Positions 8,740 through 18,600 of a stretch of DNA of 64,000 nt are shown piece after piece. Each line of letters opens with the position of its first letter. The stretch's first letter is position 1. The position numbers were made by a program, and so were the translations under genes. A model generated the notes under the pieces. That model saw only the letters and a program-made list of their open reading frames with translations, had not been told where the DNA came from and did not search any database. The stretch comes from Azospira inquinata (GTDB lineage Bacteria > Pseudomonadota > Gammaproteobacteria > Burkholderiales > Rhodocyclaceae), in assembly GCF_018905915.1 (NCBI RefSeq), contig NZ_CP064782.1, positions 2,480,001-2,544,000 on the forward strand, written 5' to 3'.

Positions 8740-9234
8740 TTAGTGCTGCATGCCTTCGTGCATTTGACCCTGGCCGTTCATAGGCATGGCCATGGGCTGG
8801 ATGCGTTGCACCGGGGCTTCCACCTTGAGGCTGGAGCCGTCGTCGAAATTCAGGGTGAGGGGCACCCGTTCCCCTTCCTTGAGGGGCTGCTTCAGGCCGA
8901 TGAGCATGATGTGCAGGCTGCCGGGCTGGAGCACCGCTTCCCCGTTGGCTTTGATATCCACGGCGGGGATTTCCCGCATGCGCATCACGTTGCCGTCATG
9001 GACGTGGGTGTGGAGTTGCACGGTCTGGGCCACCGGGCTTTCCGCCTTCACCAGCTTGCGGTCCGCGTTGCTGTGATTTTTGATGACCATGAAGGCCCCC
9101 GTATTGGGCATGTTGGGGGGCATCAGACGCACATAGGGATTTTCCACCGTGATGGGACTATCGGCCCAGGCCGGGGCGGCAAACCAGGCGCCGCAGCTGA
9201 GGGCGGCGGCGAGGAGAATTTTCGGGTATTGCAT
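8740..9234 (-). CDS. periplasmic copper chaperone PCuAC family
   Basis: A 164-residue protein with a signal peptide (cleavage after PAWA, about residue 23) and a PCuA(C) domain. This periplasmic Cu(I) carrier helps assemble the CuA centre of cytochrome oxidase together with SCO proteins. Methionines and histidines in the family spacing (M-P-N...H-T-H...M-R-M) form the copper site, and the C-terminus is Met/His-rich. The ATG at 9234 has AAGGAG upstream and gives a normal signal peptide. It follows the SCO1 gene by 28 bases and ends at a terminator. Confidence 0.9.
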   Translation of the reverse strand: MQYPKILLAAALSCGAWFAAPAWADSPITVENPYVRLMPPNMPNTGAFMVIKNHSNADRKLVKAESPVAQTVQLHTHVHDGNVMRMREIPAVDIKANGEAVLQPGSLHIMLIGLKQPLKEGERVPLTLNFDDGSSLKVEAPVQRIQPMAMPMNGQGQMHEGMQH

Positions 9235-9262
9235 GGCAACTCCTTGGCTGAGGATGAAAGGG

Positions 9263-9856
9263 TTAGTGGGGCAGCAGGCGCCGAATGGCCGCCGCCGTGT
9301 CTTCCGGGGAGGCCCCGTGGGGCAGAGTGTCGGCCAGCCGACCCTGGGTATCCACCAGATAGGTAAAGGCGCTGTGATCCACCACGTAATTGCCCTGGGC
9401 GTCCGCCGGCTGAAAGCTGTAGCTGGCGCCATAGGCTTTGGCGGCCGCCGCCAGGGTTTGGGGGCTGCCGGTGAGGCCGATCAGCTTGGGGTGGAAAAAG
9501 GCCGCGTATTCTTTGAGCCGGGCCGGGGTATCCCGCTGGGGATCCACGGAAACGAACAGGGGCTGGACCTGGGCCAGTTCGGCGGGGCTTAACTGGCCCA
9601 GGGCCGCTCCCAGGGTGGCGAGGGAGGTGGGGCAGATGTCCGGGCAGTAGGTGTAGCCGAAATAGACCACCACCACCTTGCCTCGAAAGGCCTGGGTGGA
9701 AACCGGGCCTTGGGCGGACAGTAGGGTGAAATCCCCGCCCCGGGGGGGCGCGGCCAGGGACAGGCCGGAGCCGGACCGGTGGCCGAGCCATGCCCCCAGG
9801 CCCACGAGCAGGGCCAGGACGACGATCAGGAGCAGGATCAGGCGGGGGCGGGTCAT
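9263..9856 (-). CDS. SCO1/SenC copper-metallochaperone
   Basis: A 197-residue thioredoxin-fold protein anchored by one N-terminal membrane helix (residues about 6-25). The copper-binding C71-x3-C75 (YCPDICP) and the distal H161 (VDHSAF) are conserved, so it should bind copper and deliver it to, or reduce, the oxidase CuA site. The ATG at 9856 overlaps the upstream stop (ATGA) and has GGAGGT upstream. It is the middle gene of a three-gene unit. Confidence 0.93.
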   Translation of the reverse strand: MTRPRLILLLIVVLALLVGLGAWLGHRSGSGLSLAAPPRGGDFTLLSAQGPVSTQAFRGKVVVVYFGYTYCPDICPTSLATLGAALGQLSPAELAQVQPLFVSVDPQRDTPARLKEYAAFFHPKLIGLTGSPQTLAAAAKAYGASYSFQPADAQGNYVVDHSAFTYLVDTQGRLADTLPHGASPEDTAAAIRRLLPH

Positions 9857-10323
9857 GAGGGGGCACCTCCGCTGAGGAAATGGAAGGGCACGGCCAGATG
9901 GCGCCGGCCTGTATCCACCAGGACCGTGGCCTGCCAGTGCATGGCGCCGGTAATGCAAATCTGCAGGCTGCCGGTGCCGGTGAAGCGGCCCGGGGCCACC
10001 TCCTGCAACAGGGGCCGGTTGTAGCCCATTTCCATGTCCGCCCCGGCCAGGTCCACTTCCACCTTTTGGGCCGGAGTCCCGGTGAGCTGGACTTCCAGGT
10101 CCAGGGTTTTCAGGCTGGGAATGGGCCGGGGGGTAATACGAAAGCCCAGGCTGCCACCCTCCGGGAGTTGGACCCTACAGTCGTTCCGGTTCAGGTCGCA
10201 ATTGCTCATGGGCAGGGTCAAATCGGCTTGGGGGTGGAGCAGGGGGGCCAGGCGGTAACCGGCATAGCCCAGGGCCAGAACCAGCACCACAATCAGCAAA
10301 TCGTAAAAATAGGTTTTTTTCAT
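9853..10323 (-). CDS. membrane-anchored periplasmic protein, FixH/YtkA-like
   Basis: A 156-residue protein with one N-terminal membrane helix (residues about 9-27) and a periplasmic beta-sandwich-like domain with two cysteines (SNCDLNRNDC) early and one near the end. Size and the G-x-Y-x-x-x-L ... G-x-F-x-G-T-G pattern resemble FixH/YtkA-type domains; this is a fold-level guess. It is translationally coupled to SCO1, which suggests a part in copper handling or oxidase assembly. The ATG at 10323 gives the membrane helix; no strong ribosome site is seen. Confidence 0.7.
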   Translation of the reverse strand: MKKTYFYDLLIVVLVLALGYAGYRLAPLLHPQADLTLPMSNCDLNRNDCRVQLPEGGSLGFRITPRPIPSLKTLDLEVQLTGTPAQKVEVDLAGADMEMGYNRPLLQEVAPGRFTGTGSLQICITGAMHWQATVLVDTGRRHLAVPFHFLSGGAPS

Positions 10324-10483
10324 AGGGGCGGGGCACGAACGGCAAGGCGCCATTGTCGCCCAAGTCGGCCTTTCCAACACGGTGGAGGAAAAGCGGGGAG
10401 AGTGTATGCCCGGTGGGGTGGGGCGGGCTGCGACATTTTGTCGCAGACGGGGCCCGGGGCCCCATCCTCCGGGCCTCTCCAGC

Positions 10484-10506
10484 AAAAAGCCCCGCCTAAG
10501 CGGGGC
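10484..10506 (-). terminator. rho-independent terminator after icd
   Basis: On the minus strand, GCCCCGC-TTAG-GCGGGGC is followed by five T residues, 20 bases beyond the icd stop. Confidence 0.9.
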
Positions 10507-10527
10507 CTGGGAAGGGCTGGGGAGAGG

Positions 10528-11769
10528 CTACATGCGCTGGATCATGGCGGCGCCGAAGGCGGAACAGGAGACTTCCTGGGCCCCCTCCATGAGCCGGGCG
10601 AAGTCGTAGGTCACCACCTTGTCCCGGATAGCGGCCTCCATGGACTGGATAATCTTGTCCGCCGCTTCCTTCCAACCCAGATGGCGCAACATCATTTCCG
10701 CCGAGAGAATCAGGGAGCCAGGATTCACCTTGTCCCGCCCGGCGTACTTGGGGGCCGTGCCGTGGGTGGCTTCAAACACCGCGTAATGGTCGGAGATATT
10801 AGCCCCCGGGGCGATGCCGATGCCCCCCACCTGGGCCGCCAGGGCGTCGGAAATGTAATCCCCGTTCAGGTTCAGGGTGGCGATCACATCGTATTCCGCC
10901 GGGCGCAGGAGGATTTGCTGGAGGAAGGCGTCGGCGATGGCGTCCTTGACCACAATTTCCTTCCCGCTTTCCGGATGGGTGAATTTGCACCAGGGGCCCC
11001 CATCCACGGGCTGGGCGCCGAATTCCTCCCGGGCCACCTGATAGCCCACGTCCCGGAACAGGCCTTCCGTGAATTTCATAATGTTGCCCTTATGCACCAA
11101 GGTCACGGATTTCCGGTCATTGGCGATGGCGTAGCGGATGGCGGCCCGCACCAGGCGCTGGGTGCCTTCGATGGAGACGGGCTTAATGCCGATGCCGGAA
11201 GTTTCCGGGAAGCGGATTTTCTTCACCCCCATTTGGTTTTGCAGAAAGTCGATAACTTTCCGGGCTTGGTCCGACTCCGCCGCCCATTCGATGCCGGCGT
11301 AAATATCCTCCGTGTTCTCCCGGAAAATCACCATGTCCGTGAGTTCCGGGTGCTTGAGGGGGGAGGGCACCCCGGCAAAGTAACGCACCGGGCGCACGCA
11401 CTGGTAGAGGTCCAGCTCCTGGCGCAGGGCCACGTTGAGGGAGCGGATGCCCCCTCCCACCGGGGTGGTCATGGGGCCCTTGATGGAGACGGCGTAGGTT
11501 TTTAAGGCGTCGAAGGTTTCCTGGGGCAGCCATTCATCGGCCCCGTAGAGGCGGGTGGATTTCTCCCCCGCATAGACTTCCATCCAGTGGATTTTCCGCT
11601 GGCCGCCGTAGGCCTTGGCCACGGCGGCATCCACCACCTGAATCATGACCGGGGTGATATCCACCCCGATGCCGTCCCCTTCGATATAGGGAATGATGGG
11701 CTGATCGGGAATGGGCTGGCCGGGCTGGATTTTTTCCCCGCCTTGGGGGACTTTGATGTGGGAACTCAT
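10528..11769 (-). CDS. icd: NADP-dependent isocitrate dehydrogenase, dimeric type
   Basis: A 413-residue isocitrate dehydrogenase of the E. coli Icd type, converting isocitrate to 2-oxoglutarate and CO2 in the TCA cycle. The substrate/phosphorylation loop [13 protein letters not shown] carries the serine that AceK phosphorylates in enteric bacteria; metal-ligand and NADP-binding segments ([21 protein letters not shown]) are present. GGAG lies eight bases before the ATG. It is transcribed alone and has its own terminator. Its presence with aceK nearby points to control of carbon flux into the glyoxylate bypass. Confidence 0.97.
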   Translation of the reverse strand: MSSHIKVPQGGEKIQPGQPIPDQPIIPYIEGDGIGVDITPVMIQVVDAAVAKAYGGQRKIHWMEVYAGEKSTRLYGADEWLPQETFDALKTYAVSIKGPMTTPVGGGIRSLNVALRQELDLYQCVRPVRYFAGVPSPLKHPELTDMVIFRENTEDIYAGIEWAAESDQARKVIDFLQNQMGVKKIRFPETSGIGIKPVSIEGTQRLVRAAIRYAIANDRKSVTLVHKGNIMKFTEGLFRDVGYQVAREEFGAQPVDGGPWCKFTHPESGKEIVVKDAIADAFLQQILLRPAEYDVIATLNLNGDYISDALAAQVGGIGIAPGANISDHYAVFEATHGTAPKYAGRDKVNPGSLILSAEMMLRHLGWKEAADKIIQSMEAAIRDKVVTYDFARLMEGAQEVSCSAFGAAMIQRM

Positions 11770-12094
11770 TTCTATAGCTCCATAAGAGATGAGGTGAAGA
11801 AGATATTTTGAGGAGCCGGAGCCTTGCGTTGAGGTCCGGAGTACGGTGGGTGTCAGGCCCGCAACCCTGCCGTAACCGGCTCATTATGGAGGAAAAAAGG
11901 CCCGGAGGGGCAAGGGGGCGGAGGGGGCTAAAAAGCCCTTGGTGGGGCGGGGTAGCCCGCGGTTCCCGGGGGGCAACGGCGCGGCATAGGGGCGGGGTAA
12001 GGCAGGGAAGTTGGGAGGGGTGGAAAGACGGGATAGGCGGGGAAATTTCCAGGCTATTTGCACAAGCCCCCTTTCCCGTTGCCCCCAAAGAAAA
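11770..12094 (-). other. intergenic region upstream of icd
   Basis: Some 325 bases between the two isocitrate dehydrogenase genes. It must hold the icd promoter; AT-richer sequence lies at about 11775-11815, but no convincing -10/-35 pair was found. The rest is G-rich without a supported gene. Confidence 0.4.
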
Positions 12095-12129
12095 ACCGGA
12101 CAGACCGCCGGGGGGCGGTGTGTCCGGTT
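12094..12129 (-). terminator. rho-independent terminator after monomeric icd
   Basis: A long minus-strand hairpin (CCGGACA-CACCGCC with GGCGGTC-TGTCCGG) ends in a T run, 19 bases past the stop. Confidence 0.9.
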
Positions 12130-12147
12130 GCTGGGCGCGGGCCGGAA

Positions 12148-14385
12148 TCAGGCGGCGCGGACGGCGTCGATGATCCGGTTGAAGGTGGCGCTGGGACGCA
12201 TCACCCCTTCCCGTTTGGCCGGGTCGGACAGGTAGTAACCGCCGATGTCCGCCGGTTTGCCTTGTACCGCCTTCAGTTCCGCCAGGATGGCCGTCTGGTT
12301 GTCCGCCAGGGACTTGGCCAGGGGAGCGAACTGGGCGGCCAGGGCCGGATCTTCGCTCTGGGCGGCCAGGGCTTGGGCCCAGAACAGGGACAGGTAGAAC
12401 TGGCTGCCCCGGTTGTCCAGCTCACCGGTGTGGCGGGAGGGGGACTTGTTTTCGTCCAGGAGCTTGCCCGTGGCTTCGTCCAGGGTCTTGGCCAGGAGCT
12501 TGGCCCGGGCGTTGTTTTCCTTGAGGCCCAGGTCTTCCAGGGAGACGGCCAGGGCCAGGAATTCACCCAGGGAATCCCAGCGCAGATGGTTTTCTTCCAG
12601 GAGCTGTTGCACGTGCTTGGGGGCGGAACCGCCGGCCCCGGTTTCGTACATGCCGCCGCCCGCCATGAGGGGAACGATGGACAGCATCTTGGCGGAAGTG
12701 CCCAGTTCCATGATGGGGAACAGGTCGGTCAGGTAATCCCGCAGGATGTTGCCGGTGACGGAGATGGTGTCCAGGCCCCGGGCCACCCGTTCCAGGGTGA
12801 AGCGCATGGCCCGTACCTGGGACATGATCTGGATGTCCAGACCGGTGGTGTCGTGGTCCTTCAGGTAGTGGCTGACCTTCTTGATCAGTTCGGCTTCGTG
12901 GGGGCGGTAGGGGTCCAGCCAGAAAATGGCGGGCATACCGGAATTGCGGGCCCGGGTGACGGCCAGCTTGACCCAATCCCGGATCGGGGCGTCTTTCACC
13001 TGGCACATGCGGAAGATGTCGCCCTGTTCCACGTTTTGGGAGAGCAGCACTTCCCCGGTGGCCAGATCCGTAATGTTGGCCACCCCGTCTTCCACGATCT
13101 CAAAAGTCTTGTCGTGGGAGCCGTATTCTTCGGCCTTCTGGGCCATGAGCCCCACATTGGGCACGGTGCCCATGGTGCGGGGATCGAAATTGCCGTGCCA
13201 CTTACAGAAGTTGATCATCTCCTGATAGATGCGGGCGAAGGTGGATTCGGGCATGACCGCCTTGCAGTCGTATTGCTTGCCGTCGGCGCCCCACATCTTG
13301 CCCCCGGCCCGGATCATGGCGGGCATGGAAGCATCCACGATGACGTCGTTGGGGGAGTGGAAATTGGTGATGCCCTTGGCGGAATCCACCATGGCCAGAC
13401 GGGGCCGGTGTTCCTGGCAGGCGTGCAGGTCGCGGATGATCTCGTCCCGCTTGGATTCGGGCAGGGCGGCGATTTTTTCGTAGAGGGTGGCCATGCCGTT
13501 ATTGACGTTGATGCCCAGTTCGTCGAACAGCTTGCCGTGTTTCTCGAAGGCTTCCTTGTAGTAAATCTTGACGCAGTGGCCGAAAACGATGGGGTGGGAG
13601 ACCTTCATCATGGTGGCCTTGACGTGCAGGGAGAAGAGGATGCCCGCTTCCCGGCAGTCTTCCAGTTCCTTTTCGTAGAAGTCGCAGAGCGCCTTCTTGC
13701 TCATGAACATGGAGTCGATGATTTCCCCTTCCTGGAGCGCCAGCTTGGGCTTCAGGACGATGGTTTTGCCACTCTTGGTGACCAGTTCCATCTTCACGTC
13801 CCGGGCCTTGTCCAGGGTCAGGGATTTTTCACCGTGGTAGAAATCCCCGTGTTCCATGTGGGAAACGTGGGTCTGGGACCATTGCTTCCATTCGCCCATG
13901 GAATGGGGATGCTTCTTGGCGTAATTTTTCACCGCAGCCGGGGCGCGCCGGTCCGAGTTGCCTTCCCGCAGCACCGGATTCACGGCGGAGCCCAGACACT
14001 TGGCGTAGCGGGTCTTGAGGGCCTTTTCCTCGTCGCTGGTGGGATTTTCCGGGTAGTCGGGGATGGCGTAGCCCTTGGATTGAAGTTCCTTGACGCAGGC
14101 GACCAGCTGGGCCACGGAGGCGCTGATGTTGGGCAGCTTGATAATGTTGGTGTCCGGGTCCTGGGTCAGGCGGCCCAGTTCAGCCAGGGTGTCGCTGACC
14201 TTCTGGTCATCGCGCAGGTAGTCGGGAAATTCAGCCAGAACGCGGGCGGCGACGGAAATGTCGCTTTCCACCACGTCAATGTTGGCGGCGGCGGTGAATG
14301 CGCGAACCACCGGCAGGAAGGCACTGGTCGCCAGCAGGGGCGCCTCGTCCGTGAGCGTGTAAATAATCTTCGACTTACCAGCCAT
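12148..14385 (-). CDS. icd2: NADP-dependent isocitrate dehydrogenase, monomeric type
   Basis: A 745-residue protein of the monomeric isocitrate dehydrogenase family (usual length about 740). It catalyses the same reaction as Icd but is unrelated at the primary level. Family hallmarks visible include the N-terminal [19 protein letters not shown] near residue 145, and the substrate-site segments around [15 protein letters not shown] and [18 protein letters not shown]. This form lacks the AceK-phosphorylated loop, so it may supply 2-oxoglutarate when the dimeric enzyme is switched off. The ATG has GAGGG upstream; a TATAAT-like -10 lies at 14433-14438 on the minus strand. Confidence 0.97.
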   Translation of the reverse strand: MAGKSKIIYTLTDEAPLLATSAFLPVVRAFTAAANIDVVESDISVAARVLAEFPDYLRDDQKVSDTLAELGRLTQDPDTNIIKLPNISASVAQLVACVKELQSKGYAIPDYPENPTSDEEKALKTRYAKCLGSAVNPVLREGNSDRRAPAAVKNYAKKHPHSMGEWKQWSQTHVSHMEHGDFYHGEKSLTLDKARDVKMELVTKSGKTIVLKPKLALQEGEIIDSMFMSKKALCDFYEKELEDCREAGILFSLHVKATMMKVSHPIVFGHCVKIYYKEAFEKHGKLFDELGINVNNGMATLYEKIAALPESKRDEIIRDLHACQEHRPRLAMVDSAKGITNFHSPNDVIVDASMPAMIRAGGKMWGADGKQYDCKAVMPESTFARIYQEMINFCKWHGNFDPRTMGTVPNVGLMAQKAEEYGSHDKTFEIVEDGVANITDLATGEVLLSQNVEQGDIFRMCQVKDAPIRDWVKLAVTRARNSGMPAIFWLDPYRPHEAELIKKVSHYLKDHDTTGLDIQIMSQVRAMRFTLERVARGLDTISVTGNILRDYLTDLFPIMELGTSAKMLSIVPLMAGGGMYETGAGGSAPKHVQQLLEENHLRWDSLGEFLALAVSLEDLGLKENNARAKLLAKTLDEATGKLLDENKSPSRHTGELDNRGSQFYLSLFWAQALAAQSEDPALAAQFAPLAKSLADNQTAILAELKAVQGKPADIGGYYLSDPAKREGVMRPSATFNRIIDAVRAA

Positions 14386-14498
14386 GTTATCCCTCGCGAT
14401 GTGTGTGGAGTGGGTTGAGACCTAACTTATATATTATATATCACCTAACGGAACATTATTGCGCCTGGTGCAATGGACCGGGGCTAGGCTCCCTGCCC
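14386..14498 (-). promoter_or_regulatory. AT-rich promoter region of monomeric icd
   Basis: The stretch at 14425-14460 is strikingly AT-rich for this genome and contains a perfect minus-strand TATAAT (14433-14438) about 50 bases before the start codon. No good -35 is seen, so an activator may be needed. Confidence 0.4.
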
Positions 14499-14648
<150 letters not shown>

Positions 14649-14882
14649 GCGAATTGGGATTTAGCGAGACGGTAGGGCCGCAAGTGGCGGATGCCCTGGA
14701 CCGAGGCGGGCCGCCTTGGGTCGGGGGGGGGATTGATGGGGCGGTCAGCTTGGGGCGGCGCACTGGCAGTGGCGCCCCGCCTCACCGCACCGCCGCTTTC
14801 CCTTCCCAAAGCGCGCCGACCGCCCAAAGGGGAGTCCCAATGCTAAGATTTTCTCTTCCTCCCTATCCTTCCCCGAGGGCCC

Positions 14883-16643
14883 ATGGACCTGTCGCCCACC
14901 GCCCAGCGCATTGCCGTGGCCCTGATCGAGGGCTTCAACAAGCATTACCGGCTGTTCCGGGAAACCAGCCGCCAGGCCAAGACCCGTTTTGAGGCGGGGG
15001 ACTGGTCGGCGGTGCACCGGGCGGTGAAGGACCGTATCCGCTTTTACGACGACCGGGTGCGGGAGTGCGTGGATCGGCTGCGGGATGAATTTCACGCCCA
15101 TACCCTGGATGACGACACTTGGCAGCAGGTGAAGCTTTTCTACATCGGCCTGCTGCTCAACCACAAACAGCCGGAGCTGGCGGAAACCTTCTTTAATTCG
15201 GTCTGCTGCCGCATCCTGCACCGTACCTATTTCAACAACGACTTCATCTTCTACCGGGCGGCCATCGCCACGGAGAATATTGAATCCACGCCCCCTGCCT
15301 ATTCCAGCTATTACCCGGGGGAAGAAGGGCTGGCGGCCACCCTGTTGCGCATTGTCCAGGACTTCGACTGGCAGCGGCCCTTTGCCGATCTGGCCCGGGA
15401 TATCGGCTACGTGTACCGCAGCGTTCTGGACCATCTGGGGGGCGTCTGGCCCCAGCGGGAGGCCAATTGCCAGATTCAGGTGCTCTATTCCGCCTTCTAC
15501 CGCAACAAGGGCGCCTACATCATTGGCAAGGCCATCAACGGCAACGGGGAATACCCCTTCGCCATTCCCGTGCTCCACACTCTGGAGGGCAAGCTCTACC
15601 TGGATACGGTGCTCCTGGACCCCTGGCGCATTTCCATCCTCTTTTCCCTGTCCCGGGCCTATTTCATGGTGGATATGGAGGTGCCCTCGGGCTACGTCCA
15701 GTTCCTCCGCACCATCATGCCCCACAAGCCAAAATCCGAGATTTACACCATGCTGGGCCTGGGCAAGCAGGGCAAGGTGCTGTTTTTCCGGGACCTGCTC
15801 GCCCACCTGCGTCACTCGGAGGACAAATTTGTGGTGGCCCCGGGCATCCGGGGCCTGGTCATGCTGGTATTCACCCTGCCTTCCTTCCCCTACGTCTTCA
15901 AAATCATCAAGGACCGTTTCGGCCCCAATAAGGAAGGGGACCGGGCTTCCGTGGCGGCCAAGTACCTGCTGGTGAAGCAGGTGGACCGGGTGGGGCGCAT
16001 GGCCGATACCCTGGAGTTTTCCTTCGCCGCCTTGCCCCGCCACCGCTTTGCTCCGGATCTGCTGGAGGAATTGCGCCGTCAGGTGCCGTCCATGTTGGAA
16101 GAGGAGGGGGGGGATGTGGTCATCGAACACCTCTACATCGAGCGCCGCATGGTGCCCCTCAACCTCTATCTGGATCAGGCCACTCCGGAACAGATCGACC
16201 AGGCGGTGCAGGATTACGGCAACGCCATCCGGGAGCTAGCCATTGCCAACATATTCCCCGGGGACATGCTTTGGAAAAACTTCGGGGTGACCCGCTACAA
16301 CCGGGTGGTGTTCTACGACTACGACGAAATCGAATACATGACGGACATGAATTTCCGGGCCATACCGGAGGCGCCCTATCCGGAAATGGAACTGTCCGGG
16401 GAGCCCTGGTATTCCGTGGGCCGCCACGACGTTTTCCCCGAGGAATTCGCCACCTTTCTCCTGGGGGACCCCCGGGTGCGGGCCGCCTTCATGAAATATC
16501 ACCCGGACCTGCTGACCCCGGAATTCTGGCGTCGGGCCCAGGCCACCATCCGGGGGGGCCAGGTCCAGGATTTTTTCCCCTATCCGGAAGCCCTGCGCTT
16601 CTGCCGCCGCTTTCCCCCGGCAGGGGATAGTGCCTTGCCTTGA
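14883..16643 (+). CDS. aceK: isocitrate dehydrogenase kinase/phosphatase AceK
   Basis: A 586-residue bifunctional enzyme that phosphorylates (inactivates) and dephosphorylates dimeric isocitrate dehydrogenase, and so sets the split between the TCA cycle and glyoxylate bypass. The AceK ATP-binding motif APGIRGLVM starts near residue 319, followed by the lysine of FKIIKDRF and the kinase-like FYDYDEIEYM near residue 480. Full length for the family. It diverges from icd2; the dimeric icd lies 3.1 kb away. No aceA or aceB gene is in this window. Confidence 0.97.
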   Translation: MDLSPTAQRIAVALIEGFNKHYRLFRETSRQAKTRFEAGDWSAVHRAVKDRIRFYDDRVRECVDRLRDEFHAHTLDDDTWQQVKLFYIGLLLNHKQPELAETFFNSVCCRILHRTYFNNDFIFYRAAIATENIESTPPAYSSYYPGEEGLAATLLRIVQDFDWQRPFADLARDIGYVYRSVLDHLGGVWPQREANCQIQVLYSAFYRNKGAYIIGKAINGNGEYPFAIPVLHTLEGKLYLDTVLLDPWRISILFSLSRAYFMVDMEVPSGYVQFLRTIMPHKPKSEIYTMLGLGKQGKVLFFRDLLAHLRHSEDKFVVAPGIRGLVMLVFTLPSFPYVFKIIKDRFGPNKEGDRASVAAKYLLVKQVDRVGRMADTLEFSFAALPRHRFAPDLLEELRRQVPSMLEEEGGDVVIEHLYIERRMVPLNLYLDQATPEQIDQAVQDYGNAIRELAIANIFPGDMLWKNFGVTRYNRVVFYDYDEIEYMTDMNFRAIPEAPYPEMELSGEPWYSVGRHDVFPEEFATFLLGDPRVRAAFMKYHPDLLTPEFWRRAQATIRGGQVQDFFPYPEALRFCRRFPPAGDSALP

Positions 16644-16866
16644 GGGGCCCTTACCCGCCGAGTAAAGCCCAGGGGCAATGGTGGCGCCCTGCTGGGCAGG
16701 AAAGGCTGGGGAATGGGGTGGTCAGGGGCGGCGGAAAGTGGATGGCAGGTAGGGGGTAGCGGAGGGCGGCGGGTGGCGGGCCAAAGGCGGGGCCTCCTCC
16801 CGAGAGCGGCCCCTAGGCCCCCCGGGGCAGGACTTTCTCCCGCCCCGGGGAAAGGGTATGCTCCGC
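16644..16866 (+). other. intergenic region after aceK
   Basis: G-rich spacer between aceK and the heptamer array; no ORF with a ribosome site and no clear terminator. Confidence 0.4.
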
Positions 16867-16926
16867 GCCGACCGCCGACCGCCGACCGCCGACCGCCGAC
16901 CGCCGACCGCCGACCGCCGACCGCCG
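16867..16926 (+). repeat. heptanucleotide tandem array ACCGCCG
   Basis: Eight exact 7-base units from 16871 to 16926, preceded by four bases of a partial unit. It lies 80 bases upstream of the pseudouridine synthase start. Frames across it encode only repeated PTADRR-type peptides and are not genes. Confidence 0.95.
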
Positions 16927-17005
16927 CTCCATCCGCGCCCGGACGGTGGCCCACCCCAGCCCGGGGCGGCGGCAAACCCCGTTTTCCCCTACCCATCCTT
17001 TCGCC

Positions 17006-17620
17006 ATGGCCCGCATCGTTCTCTTTAACAAACCCTACGGGGTGCTGTCCCAATTCACCCCGGAAGGGCGGTGGCGGGGGCTGGTGGATTTTATTCCGGA
17101 AAAAGGGGTGTATCCCGCTGGGCGCCTGGACGGGGATAGCGAGGGCCTGCTCCTGCTCACGGACGACGGGCGGCTCCAGGCCAAAATCGCCGATCCCCGC
17201 TACAAGCTGGAAAAGACCTACTGGGCCCAGGTGGAAGGCCTGCCCACGGAAGAAGCCCTGGAACAGCTGCGCCGGGGGGTGCAGCTCAAGGACGGCCTGA
17301 CCCGGCCCGCCGGGGCCCGGCTCATGGAAGCGCCCCCCGGGCTCTGGCCCCGCAATCCCCCCATCCGCTTCCGCCAGTCCATTCCCACTAGCTGGGTCGA
17401 ACTCAAGCTGCGGGAAGGGCGCAACCGGCAGGTCAGACGCATGACAGCGGCGGTGGGGTATCCTACCCTGCGCCTGATCCGGGCGGCCATTGGCCGTCTG
17501 GGCCTGGAAGACCTGGCCCCGGGCACCTATCGCAGTTTCTCCGGAGATTACGGCGACCTGGCCCCCTTGCCGGGCCGTTCCCCCTGCTCCCATCCCCCCA
17601 TTGCTGGAGGCAAACGATGA
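17006..17620 (+). CDS. 23S rRNA pseudouridine synthase, RluE/RsuA type
   Basis: A 204-residue pseudouridine synthase of the RsuA/RluB/RluE group without an N-terminal S4 domain, as in RluE. The catalytic aspartate is D42 in [14 protein letters not shown], and the [11 protein letters not shown] motif is present. It isomerises a uridine in rRNA, most likely in 23S rRNA. The ATG at 17006 begins the conserved [12 protein letters not shown]; an upstream frame contains the heptamer array and is not conserved. Its stop overlaps the start of the next gene (ATGA). Confidence 0.9.
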   Translation: MARIVLFNKPYGVLSQFTPEGRWRGLVDFIPEKGVYPAGRLDGDSEGLLLLTDDGRLQAKIADPRYKLEKTYWAQVEGLPTEEALEQLRRGVQLKDGLTRPAGARLMEAPPGLWPRNPPIRFRQSIPTSWVELKLREGRNRQVRRMTAAVGYPTLRLIRAAIGRLGLEDLAPGTYRSFSGDYGDLAPLPGRSPCSHPPIAGGKR

Positions 17621-18084
17621 AAACTACCGCCCCGTTCTGGGCTGCCCTGGGCTTTGCCCTGTTTTCCCTCTCCGCCGCTGCCGCGCCCCGGGCGGCGGAA
17701 GATCCGGATGATCCGGTGGAAGTCACCCCGGACACCCACACCGTGCCGCCCCTGCGCCACGCCGCGCCCCATAAGAAGAGCGCCGATCCTCTGGCTCCCG
17801 CCGGGGCCCGCCATGGCGCTTCGGCCCATGGTGCCAAATCCGGCGCCCAGCATAACGTTCGTCACGGCGCCGCCAAGTCTGGCGCCAAGCATGGGAAGGC
17901 GGTGGCTGCCCATGGGAGCAAAGGCGCGGCCCATCACCCTGGGGCCAAGGCCAAGGGCAAAACCCCGAGCAAAGCCCCTGCCGTCCATGCCCACAGCGGC
18001 CATGGCAGCCCCAAGGCCCCCGGGACCAAACACGGTGCTCCCCATAAGGCTGGGGCGGCCAAACACCGGGCCGGTCATCCCTGA
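17617..18084 (+). CDS. secreted Ala/His/Lys-rich low-complexity protein
   Basis: A 155-residue protein with a signal peptide (about residues 1-23) followed by an acidic segment and a low-complexity region from about residue 45 made almost wholly of A, H, G, K, P and S, with repeated HGA/KSGAKH-type units. The many histidines could bind metal ions, but no defined site is seen. It is translationally coupled to the pseudouridine synthase and followed by another secreted protein. Family not recognised. Confidence 0.7.
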   Translation: MKTTAPFWAALGFALFSLSAAAAPRAAEDPDDPVEVTPDTHTVPPLRHAAPHKKSADPLAPAGARHGASAHGAKSGAQHNVRHGAAKSGAKHGKAVAAHGSKGAAHHPGAKAKGKTPSKAPAVHAHSGHGSPKAPGTKHGAPHKAGAAKHRAGHP

Positions 18085-18153
18085 TCCCGGTTTTTCCGGG
18101 GCGGTGCCCTGAAAAAGGCCTCTGCCCCTGTTCTTTAACGCACTGGAGGGACC

Positions 18154-18600
18154 ATGTCCAAGAAACCCCTTCTCTGGTTGTCCTTGCTGCCCCTGGTGGC
18201 CCTGGCTGCCCATGCCAAGGCGGAAATGGCCCACGCCGACCTGAACGCGGGCTTTTACCGCATCGAGGCGGAAGTGGCCTACACCCAGGAGGATCGGATG
18301 CAGGGCCTCATGGGCCGCAGCCGCCTGGGCGCCAATCAGGGCATGTTGTTCGTTTTCCCCGTGGCGGCTCGCCACTGTATGTGGATGAAAAATACCCTGC
18401 TGCCCCTGTCCGTGGCTTTTCTGGATGAGCAGGGCCGCATTATCAACATCCGGGACATGCAGCCCCAGACGGAAAACAACCACTGTGCCGATGAAAATGC
18501 CCGCTACGCCCTGGAAATGAACCAGGGCTGGTTTACCGCCCGGGGCCTGAAAGCCGGTCTGCCCCTGGGGGGCCTGAACCGGGTACCGGCGCCCCGATGA
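18154..18600 (+). CDS. DUF192 family secreted protein
   Basis: A 148-residue protein with a signal peptide (residues 1-23) and a DUF192 domain. Conserved features include the E-V-A-x-T-x-x-x-R-x-x-G-L-M segment, MLFVFP, CMWMKNT and the late F-LDEQGRI stretch. Role unknown; DUF192 proteins are small beta-barrel-like periplasmic proteins. A GGAGG site precedes the ATG. Its stop overlaps the ubiC start. Confidence 0.88.
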   Translation: MSKKPLLWLSLLPLVALAAHAKAEMAHADLNAGFYRIEAEVAYTQEDRMQGLMGRSRLGANQGMLFVFPVAARHCMWMKNTLLPLSVAFLDEQGRIINIRDMQPQTENNHCADENARYALEMNQGWFTARGLKAGLPLGGLNRVPAPR

